Made by a program: the position numbers and the translations under genes. A stretch of 64,000 nucleotides of DNA. Source: Castellaniella sp. S9 (GTDB lineage: Bacteria > Pseudomonadota > Gammaproteobacteria > Burkholderiales > Burkholderiaceae_B). The first letter of the stretch is position 1; every line of letters starts with the position of its first letter. The notes beneath the pieces are model-generated. The model saw only the letters and a list, made by a program, of their open reading frames with translations, was not told where the DNA came from and ran no database searches. The DNA lies in NCBI RefSeq assembly GCF_027257175.1, contig NZ_JAPFGD010000002.1, positions 308,425 through 372,424 of the forward strand, read 5' to 3'. Below are positions 57,793 to 64,000 of the stretch, piece by piece.

Positions 57793-59865
57793 ATGGAGGC
57801 GAGCGGGACACCAACGGTTCTGTCGAATCGCGAACTGTCTATCCTGAAGTTCAACGAGCGCGTCCTGGCCATGGCAGAGCGTGCCGATACGCCCTTGCTC
57901 GAACGCCTGCGCTACCTGTGCATCGTGGGCTCGAACCTCGATGAATTCTTTGAAATCCGCATGGCCAGCCTCAAGGAACAGCAGCGCCAGACGCCCGAAC
58001 TGGCGGGTGTCGACGGCCTGACGCCGGACGAGGCCTTCGACCGCGTCCAGCGCGCGGTGCATGCGCTGGTCGACCGCCAGAATCGCCTGCTGACGGGCGA
58101 CGTCATGCCCAAGCTCCTCGACCAGGGGGTGGGGCTGATCTATTCGACCGGCTGGACGGATTTGCAACGCGAATGGGCGCACGGCCTGTTCCGGCGCGAC
58201 GTCATGCCGCTGCTCACCCCCATCGGACTGGACCCGGCGCATCCCTTCCCGCGCGTCTACAACAAGAGCCTGAACTTCATCGTGGCGCTCTCGGGCGAGG
58301 ATGCCTTCGGGCGCGAAGGCCATATCGCCATCGTGCAGGCGCCGCGGGCGCTGCCTCGCATGGTCAAGGTCCCGGCCGAGATCGCCGGCATCCCTGACGG
58401 GTTCATGCTGCTGACCACCCTGATCAGCGCCTTCGTGGGCGAGCTTTTCCCCGGCATGGACGTGCAGGGGTGCTACCAATGGCGGGTCACCCGCAACAGC
58501 GACCTGTTCGTCGACGAAGAGGAAATCACCAACCTGCGCCAGGCCCTGCAGGGCGAGCTCTCGCAGCGCAACTTCGGCGCCTCGGTGCGCCTCGAGATCG
58601 CCCACGCCATGCCGCCGGACCTGGAGCTCTTCCTGCAGCGCGAGTTCGGCCTGGGTCCCGCCGACACTTATCGGGTGAACGGGCCGGTCAACCTCGCACG
58701 GCTGATGCAGCTGTGCAACCGCGTCAGCCGCGCCGACCTCGAATACCCGCCCTACCGTCCCAAGGTGCCGGCGCCCTTCGACGGCGACTTGGAGGATCCG
58801 GCCGAACTCTTTGCCGCGATCTCGGCGCGCGATCACCTGCTGCACCATCCCTACCAGTCCTTCCAGCCCGTGCTGCAGTTCCTGCGGGCGGCGGCCACGG
58901 ACCCTCAGGTGATGGCCATCAAGCAGACCATCTATCGCACCGGCGAGGACTCTGAATTGATGGGGCTGTTGCTGACGGCGGCCAAGGCGGGCAAGGAGGT
59001 CACCGTGGTGGTCGAACTCATGGCGCGCTTCGACGAGCAGACCAATATCAACTGGGCCGCCCGCCTCGAGGAGGTCGGCGCGCACGTCAGCTACGGCGTG
59101 GTGGGTCACAAGACCCATGCCAAGATGGCGCTGGTGCTGCGCCGCGAGGACGGCCGCATCCGCCGCTATGGACACTTGGGCACGGGCAACTACCATCCCC
59201 GCACGGCGCGCCTGTACACCGACTTCGGCCTGCTGACCGCCAATCCGCAGATGTGCGAGGACATGGACCAGGTCTTTTCCCTGCTGACGGGCCTGGGGTC
59301 GCGGCGCACGCTCAAGCTGCTGCTGCAGTCGCCCTTCACGCTGCACGACACCCTGCTGGGCATGGTCCGGGACGAGGCTGAAAGCGCCCGCGCGGGCAAG
59401 CGCGCGCGCATCATGGCCAAGATGAATTCCCTGCTCGAGCCCTCCATGATCGAGGCGCTGTACGAGGCCAGCCGCGCCGGCGTGCGCATCGACCTGATCG
59501 TGCGCGGCGCCTGCGCGCTGCAGGCGGGGGTGCCGGGCCTGTCCGAGAACATCCGCGTGCGCTCCATCATCGGGCGCTTTCTGGAGCACTCCCGCGTCTT
59601 TTACTTCCATCGCGAAGGCGAGGGCGCGCTGTACCTGTCCTCGGCCGACTGGATGGACCGCAATTTCTTTCGCCGGGTCGAGCTGGGCTTCCCGGTGCTG
59701 GACAAGAACCTGCGCAGGCGGGTGATCGACGAGGCCTTCACCTTCGCCCTGCGCGACAATCAACTGGCCTGGAGCATGCAGCCCGACGGGCGCTACCTGC
59801 GCGTGCGCAACCGGCGCGCGCCGATGAACCTGCACCAGCATTTGATGGCTCGGCTCGGGGGGTGA
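57793..59865 (+). CDS. ppk: Polyphosphate kinase 1
   Basis: A 690-residue PPK1 that makes polyphosphate from ATP reversibly. NRELSILKFNERVL opens the N domain; SNLDEFFEIRMASLK follows; the autophosphorylated His442 lies in GHKTHAKMALV, and the second active-site His606 in FYFHREG. The start at 57793 has GGAG 5 bases upstream; ATG 57772 is possible. It precedes the PHO-box-controlled pst operon. Confidence 0.97.
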   Translation: MEASGTPTVLSNRELSILKFNERVLAMAERADTPLLERLRYLCIVGSNLDEFFEIRMASLKEQQRQTPELAGVDGLTPDEAFDRVQRAVHALVDRQNRLLTGDVMPKLLDQGVGLIYSTGWTDLQREWAHGLFRRDVMPLLTPIGLDPAHPFPRVYNKSLNFIVALSGEDAFGREGHIAIVQAPRALPRMVKVPAEIAGIPDGFMLLTTLISAFVGELFPGMDVQGCYQWRVTRNSDLFVDEEEITNLRQALQGELSQRNFGASVRLEIAHAMPPDLELFLQREFGLGPADTYRVNGPVNLARLMQLCNRVSRADLEYPPYRPKVPAPFDGDLEDPAELFAAISARDHLLHHPYQSFQPVLQFLRAAATDPQVMAIKQTIYRTGEDSELMGLLLTAAKAGKEVTVVVELMARFDEQTNINWAARLEEVGAHVSYGVVGHKTHAKMALVLRREDGRIRRYGHLGTGNYHPRTARLYTDFGLLTANPQMCEDMDQVFSLLTGLGSRRTLKLLLQSPFTLHDTLLGMVRDEAESARAGKRARIMAKMNSLLEPSMIEALYEASRAGVRIDLIVRGACALQAGVPGLSENIRVRSIIGRFLEHSRVFYFHREGEGALYLSSADWMDRNFFRRVELGFPVLDKNLRRRVIDEAFTFALRDNQLAWSMQPDGRYLRVRNRRAPMNLHQHLMARLGG

Positions 59866-59891
59866 ACCGGCATGTGACAGGCATGCCGGTG

Positions 59892-59925
59892 CTGTCATCA
59901 AGGTGTCACGACGCCCCCCTAACAT
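59892..59925 (+). promoter_or_regulatory. PHO box and pstS promoter
   Basis: CTGTCAT-CAAG-GTGTCAC (59892-59909) matches the PhoB-binding direct repeat (two CTGTCAY units 11 bases apart), with one mismatch. TAACAT (59920-59925) begins 10 bases after it, the right distance for a PhoB-activated promoter in which the second repeat replaces the -35. Start of transcription near 59932. Confidence 0.88.
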
Positions 59926-59981
59926 GCTGTTCTGACGGGATCGCCCCGTCGACTGAGTGCAAGACCTTACAAGGATTCAAC

Positions 59982-61025
59982 ATGTTCAATCGCATATTGG
60001 CGCAATGCACCACCGGCCTGGCCATGGCGGCCGTTGCCGCGACGGTGAGCGCCGCCGACCTCACCGGTGCGGGCGCTTCCTTCCCCTATCCGATCTACGC
60101 CAAGTGGGCGAGCCAATACAACGCCGAGACCGGCCATCGCGTGAACTACCAGTCGATCGGTTCTGGCGGCGGCCAGCAGCAGATCATTGCCAAGACCGTC
60201 GATTTCGGCGCGACCGACGATCCGATGAAGCCCGAGGCCCTCAAGGAAAACGGCCTGGTGCAGTTTCCCGCGGTGATCGGCGGCACGGTGCCCGTGATCA
60301 ATGTCGAGGGCGTGGCGCCCGGCCAGATGAAGCTCACCGGCCCCGTACTGGCCGACATCTTCCTCGGCAAGATCAAGAAATGGGACGATCCGGCCATCGC
60401 CCAGCTGAATGAGGGGCTGAAGCTGCCGTCCAAGGCCATCGTGGTGGTGCACCGCTCGGACGGCTCGGGCACGACTTTCGGCTGGACCAACTATCTGTCG
60501 CAAGTGTCGCCCGAGTGGAAGGACAAGGTCGGGCAGGGCAAGGCCGTGAAATGGCCCACCGGCCAGGGTGGCAAGGGCAACGAGGGCGTCGCCGCCTACG
60601 TCCGCCAGCTCGCCAACTCGATCGGCTACGTCGAATACGCCTACGCCAAGCAAAACCAGCTCTCGTGGACCCAGTTGCAGAACCGCGACGGCCAGTTCGT
60701 GCAGCCTTCGCAGCCGGCCTTTGCGGCGGCCGCGGCCAATGCCGATTGGAACAGCGCGCCGGGCATGGGGGTGATCCTGAACAACGAGCCGGGCGCCGAG
60801 TCCTGGCCCGTGACGGCGGCGACCTTCATCCTGATGCACGGCCGGCAGGCGGATGCCGCCCGTGGCCGCGAGGTGCTGGCTTTCTTCGACTGGGCCTATC
60901 GCAAGGGCGCCGACATGGCCCGCGAGCTGGACTACGTGCCCCTGCCCGACGAGGTGACCGCGCAGGTGCGCGAGGTCTGGGCGGCGAACATCAAGGCGGC
61001 CGACGGCACCCCGGTCTGGAAGTGA
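59982..61025 (+). CDS. pstS: Phosphate ABC transporter periplasmic binding protein
   Basis: A 347-residue PstS. The Sec signal peptide ends at TVSAA (about residue 24); the mature protein starts LTGAGASFPYPIYAKW, contains SIGSGGGQQQI and VVHRSDGSGTTF, all phosphate-ligand loops. AAGGATT precedes the ATG. Induced under phosphate limitation through the PHO box upstream. Confidence 0.97.
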   Translation: MFNRILAQCTTGLAMAAVAATVSAADLTGAGASFPYPIYAKWASQYNAETGHRVNYQSIGSGGGQQQIIAKTVDFGATDDPMKPEALKENGLVQFPAVIGGTVPVINVEGVAPGQMKLTGPVLADIFLGKIKKWDDPAIAQLNEGLKLPSKAIVVVHRSDGSGTTFGWTNYLSQVSPEWKDKVGQGKAVKWPTGQGGKGNEGVAAYVRQLANSIGYVEYAYAKQNQLSWTQLQNRDGQFVQPSQPAFAAAAANADWNSAPGMGVILNNEPGAESWPVTAATFILMHGRQADAARGREVLAFFDWAYRKGADMARELDYVPLPDEVTAQVREVWAANIKAADGTPVWK

Positions 61026-61055
61026 TGTCCGCGGGGGCCGCCAGGCCCTCGCCCC

Positions 61056-61078
61056 GGGCGGCGCACGGCGCGCCGCCC
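61056..61078 (+). promoter_or_regulatory. Stem-loop between pstS and pstC
   Basis: GGGCGGCGC (61056-61064), loop ACGGC, GCGCCGCCC (61070-61078), followed by CCGTTTATG. The nine-pair GC stem with a poor T-run suggests partial termination or 3'-end protection, which would raise pstS over pstCAB as known in other bacteria. Confidence 0.6.
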
Positions 61079-61154
61079 CGTTTATGTGAAAATAGCGGTT
61101 TCAAGTTTCTGAGCGGCGCCCCGCATCCGGTGGCCGGCCGCCGCGGATGAGAGC

Positions 61155-62090
61155 ATGATCGACAAGCAGCGCAGCCTCTTGGTAGATGCCGGGTTCAGGC
61201 ACTTGACCCGCGTATTTGCGTTCTTCGTATTCATCCTGCTCGCGGCCATCATGGTGTCGCTGGCCTATGGCAGCCGCGAGTCCATCATGCAGCACGGCTT
61301 TGCCTTCCTGTGGACCAACGACTGGGATCCCGTGCGCAACCACTACGGTGCGCTGGTGACCATCACCGGCACCGTGATCAGTTCCTTCCTGGCCCTGCTG
61401 ATCGCCATCCCGGTGTCATTCGGGATCGCCATGTTCCTGACCGAGCTGTCGCCCGTATGGCTGCGCCGGCCATTGGGCACGGCCATCGAGATGCTCGCAG
61501 CCATCCCCTCCATCATCTACGGCATGTGGGGCCTGTTCGTCTTCGTGCCGATTTTCCAGAAATACATCCAGCCATTCGTCATCGACACCTTCGAGGGCGT
61601 GCCGGTGCTCGAGCACGTCTTTGCCGGCCCGCCCTTCGGCATCGGCCTGTTCACCGCGGGCCTGATCCTGTCGATCATGGTGATCCCCTTCATCACGGCC
61701 GTCATGCGCGACGTGTTCGAGCAGGTCCCGCCGCTGCTCAAGGAATCGGCCTACGGACTGGGCAGCACCACCTGGGAGGTGGTCTGGAAGGTCATGCTGC
61801 CCTACACCAAGCACGGGGTGATCGGCGGCATCATGCTCGGACTGGGCCGCGCCCTGGGCGAGACCATGGCGGTGACCTTCGTGATCGGCAACGCCTTCAA
61901 CATGCCGCAATCGATTTTCTCGCCGTCGAACTCGATCGCCTCCGCGCTGGCGAATGAATTCAACGAGGCGGGCGGGATGCAGAAATCCGCGCTGCTCGAG
62001 CTGGGCCTGATCCTGTTCCTGATCACCACGGTGGTCCTGATCCTGTCCAAGCTCATGCTGCTGCAGCTCTCGCGCAAGGAAGGCCGCTAG
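61155..62090 (+). CDS. pstC: Phosphate ABC transporter permease PstC
   Basis: A 311-residue inner-membrane permease with six helices; [27 protein letters not shown] and [18 protein letters not shown] (shortened: [12 protein letters not shown] and [12 protein letters not shown]) are PstC features. It forms the channel with PstA. Start 129 bases after pstS. Confidence 0.96.
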   Translation: MIDKQRSLLVDAGFRHLTRVFAFFVFILLAAIMVSLAYGSRESIMQHGFAFLWTNDWDPVRNHYGALVTITGTVISSFLALLIAIPVSFGIAMFLTELSPVWLRRPLGTAIEMLAAIPSIIYGMWGLFVFVPIFQKYIQPFVIDTFEGVPVLEHVFAGPPFGIGLFTAGLILSIMVIPFITAVMRDVFEQVPPLLKESAYGLGSTTWEVVWKVMLPYTKHGVIGGIMLGLGRALGETMAVTFVIGNAFNMPQSIFSPSNSIASALANEFNEAGGMQKSALLELGLILFLITTVVLILSKLMLLQLSRKEGR

Positions 62091-62107
62091 CCAAAGGATT
62101 GCACATC

Positions 62108-62968
62108 ATGCCCGTTCCGGATTCCGTCGTCGTCCAGTCCAATCCCGTCTATCGCCGGCGCCAGCGTTTCAATCGCTTCATGCTCGGCCTCTCCAGCTTC
62201 GCGCTCGTCTCGGGCCTGTTCTGGCTGGCCTGGATCATTCTCACGCTGCTGATCAAAGGGGCGGATGCCTTGTCGTTCACGCTGCTGCTCGAGAGCACCC
62301 CGCCGCCGGGGCAGGACGGCGGCCTGCTCAATGCGATCGTGGGCAGCTTCATGATGTCGGCGGTGGGCACGCTGATCGGCGCGCCCATCGGCATCCTGGC
62401 CGGCACTTACCTGGCCGAATATGGCCAGCGCGGCTGGCTGGCGCCGGCCACCCGCTTCCTGAACGACGTGCTGCTGTCGGCACCGTCCATCATCATCGGC
62501 TTGTTCATCTACGCCGTCTACGTCGCGCAGGTCGAGCACTATTCGGGCTGGGCGGGGGCCTTCGCGCTGGCGATCCTGGTGATCCCGGTGGTCGTGCGGG
62601 CCACCGACAACATGCTGGCCCTGGTGCCCAACAGCCTGCGCGAGGCGGCTGTCGCCCTGGGCTGCCCGCAATGGCGGGTCGTGGTGTTCATCTGCTATCG
62701 GGCGGCGCGCTCGGGCATCATCACCGGCGTGCTGCTGGCGGTCGCCCGGATCGCGGGCGAGACCGCGCCGCTGCTGTTCACCGCCCTCAACAACCAGTTC
62801 ATGTCGATGAACATGAACGCCCCCATCGCCAACCTGCCGGTGGTGATCTTCCAATACGCGGCCAGCCCCTTCGAGGACTGGAACCGCCTTGCCTGGGCCG
62901 GAGCGGTCCTGATCACCCTGCTGGTGCTGGCGATCAACATCGCCGCCCGCAGCCTGTTCCGCAAATGA
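62108..62968 (+). CDS. pstA: Phosphate ABC transporter permease PstA
   Basis: A 286-residue inner-membrane permease with [32 protein letters not shown] and [15 protein letters not shown], standard for PstA. AAAGGA (62093-62098) precedes ATG 62108; TTG 62099 is possible. It lies 17 bases after pstC. Confidence 0.96.
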   Translation: MPVPDSVVVQSNPVYRRRQRFNRFMLGLSSFALVSGLFWLAWIILTLLIKGADALSFTLLLESTPPPGQDGGLLNAIVGSFMMSAVGTLIGAPIGILAGTYLAEYGQRGWLAPATRFLNDVLLSAPSIIIGLFIYAVYVAQVEHYSGWAGAFALAILVIPVVVRATDNMLALVPNSLREAAVALGCPQWRVVVFICYRAARSGIITGVLLAVARIAGETAPLLFTALNNQFMSMNMNAPIANLPVVIFQYAASPFEDWNRLAWAGAVLITLLVLAINIAARSLFRK

Positions 62969-62991
62969 TTCCAGGATAGACCGTCGCCCCC

Positions 62992-63774
62992 ATGACCATG
63001 ACTACGACCCCCATAGACGAGCGCACCAAGATCGCCGTGCGGAACTTGAACTTCTATTACGGTTCCTTTCATGCATTGCGCGACATCAATATGTCGATCG
63101 CCGAGAACAAGGTCACTGCCTTCATCGGGCCCTCGGGCTGCGGCAAGTCCACGCTGCTGCGGACCTTCAACCGGATGTTCGAGCTCTATCCCGGCCAGCG
63201 CGCCGAAGGCGCCATCGAGCTCGACGGCGAGAACCTGCTCAATTCCCGCCTGGATATCTCCCTGATCCGGGCCAAGGTCGGCATGGTGTTCCAGAAGCCC
63301 ACGCCGTTTCCCATGAGCATCTACGACAACATCGCCTTCGGCGTGCGCCTGTTCGAGCGCCTCAGCAAGGGCGAGATGGACGAGCGGGTGGAATGGGCTT
63401 TGACCAAGGCGGCCCTGTGGAGCGAGGTCAAGGACAAGCTCGACCAGAGCGGCAACAGCCTGTCGGGCGGCCAGCAGCAGCGCCTGTGCATCGCCCGCGG
63501 CGTGGCGATCAAGCCCGAGGTCCTGCTGCTGGACGAGCCCTGCTCGGCGCTGGACCCGATCTCGACGGCCAAGATCGAGGAACTGATCGCCGAGCTGAAA
63601 TCCGACTACACCGTCGTCATCGTCACCCACAACATGCAGCAGGCGGCGCGCTGCTCGGACTACACCGCCTATATGTACCTGGGCGAACTCATGGAGTTCG
63701 GCCGCACCGACCAGATCTTCGTCAAACCCGCCCGCAAGGAAACCGAGGATTACATTACGGGAAGGTTTGGATGA
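62992..63774 (+). CDS. pstB: Phosphate ABC transporter ATPase PstB
   Basis: A 260-residue ATPase with Walker [10 protein letters not shown], signature [14 protein letters not shown], Walker [16 protein letters not shown] and the PstB-specific [14 protein letters not shown] loop. It powers high-affinity phosphate uptake. phoU would be expected next but lies outside the window, beyond a tandem repeat. Confidence 0.97.
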   Translation: MTMTTTPIDERTKIAVRNLNFYYGSFHALRDINMSIAENKVTAFIGPSGCGKSTLLRTFNRMFELYPGQRAEGAIELDGENLLNSRLDISLIRAKVGMVFQKPTPFPMSIYDNIAFGVRLFERLSKGEMDERVEWALTKAALWSEVKDKLDQSGNSLSGGQQQRLCIARGVAIKPEVLLLDEPCSALDPISTAKIEELIAELKSDYTVVIVTHNMQQAARCSDYTAYMYLGELMEFGRTDQIFVKPARKETEDYITGRFG

Positions 63775-63781
63775 GACTGGA

Positions 63782-63811
63782 CACAGGACAGTCCCTGCGG
63801 ACTGTCCTGTG
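63782..63811. repeat. Perfect 13-bp inverted repeat after pstB
   Basis: CACAGGACAGTCC, loop CTGC, GGACTGTCCTGTG. It begins 7 bases after the pstB stop and overlaps the first copy of the tandem repeat. No T-run follows, so it is a strong mRNA hairpin rather than a standard terminator. Confidence 0.85.
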
Positions 63812-64000
63812 CCTGTCGAATCGGAGCGGCCTGCAGGCCGCGAGGTGGAGAGCTATCCCGGCTTGAGAGTCCCTGCGGACTGTCCTGTGCCTGTCGAATC
63901 GGAGCGGCCTGCAGGCCGCGAGGTGGAGAGCTATCCCGGCTTGAGAGTCCCTGCGGACTGTCCTGTGCCTGTCGAATCGGAGCGGCCTGCAGGCCGCGAG
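63791..64000 (+). repeat. Perfect 78-bp tandem repeat, running off the window
   Basis: Copies start at 63791, 63869 and 63947; the third is cut at 54 bases by the window edge. All visible copies are identical. Each contains the 16-bp palindrome GCGGCCTGCAGGCCGC (63826-63841 in copy 1). No gene is recognised within it. Confidence 0.92.

Noticed and set aside
57757..59925. 722-codon open frame antisense to ppk
   Set aside because: Shadow of ppk with His/Gln/Arg-rich composition and no recognisable domain.

Overview
The window is GC-rich, densely packed DNA from a betaproteobacterium, most likely Burkholderiales and within the Alcaligenaceae (Bordetella/Achromobacter relatives). The pointers are the housekeeping order 4.5S RNA-dnaX-ybaB-recR, carA-carB, greA-yhbY-rlmE-ftsH-folP-glmM and ppx/ppk-pstSCAB, together with the abundance of tripartite and LIV-type uptake systems. 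This assignment is inference from gene order and protein style; no search was run.

Region 1 (1-11.2 kb, + strand) looks like one long catabolic operon: a 5'-truncated UbiD-family decarboxylase, a fused TRAP permease with its TAXI binding protein, a LIV-type ABC importer (binding protein, LivH, a LivM-LivG fusion, LivF), a short-chain dehydrogenase and an aldehyde dehydrogenase. Region 2 (11.2-16.7 kb, - strand) is a LysR regulator and a second, conventional livKHMGF operon. Region 3 (17-24.6 kb) is a molybdenum-hydroxylase operon: a large subunit fused to a CoxG-like domain, an FAD subunit and a 2Fe-2S subunit, followed by an acyl-CoA ligase and an enoyl-CoA hydratase, with a convergent AraC regulator. 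Region 4 (24.7-27.8 kb) is molybdate uptake: modABC behind a clear ModE operator, with modE convergent. Regions 1-3 together suggest uptake and CoA-dependent breakdown of organic (probably aromatic or cyclic) acids; substrates cannot be read from sequence. Molybdate uptake beside a molybdoenzyme makes functional sense.

Region 5 (27.8-39.2 kb) is mainly core: ffs, dnaX, ybaB, recR, a Tat-type SsuA-like ABC importer, transaldolase, carA and carB. Region 6 (39.2-48.9 kb) is an accessory block between carB and greA: a TetR regulator, an operator-overlapped promoter, an NMT1-type ABC importer, then four closely spaced enzymes (enolase-superfamily protein, Gfo/Idh/MocA oxidoreductase, DUF993 aldolase-like protein, TIM-barrel isomerase) and a uracil/xanthine-type permease. 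The four-enzyme set has no pathway I can name and is the best candidate for undescribed metabolism here.

Region 7 (48.9-57.7 kb) starts with a 520-base intergenic stretch holding a promoter-like site, two intrinsic terminators, a strongly folded RNA candidate and three tandem 78-bp terminator-like repeats directly before greA. Then follow greA, yhbY, rlmE, ftsH, folP, glmM, an OlsB-like acyltransferase and ppx. Region 8 (57.7-64 kb) is phosphate metabolism: ppk, a PHO box and pstSCAB. The window ends inside a second, perfect 78-bp tandem repeat after pstB. No tRNA, rRNA, insertion sequence, prophage or CRISPR array was seen.
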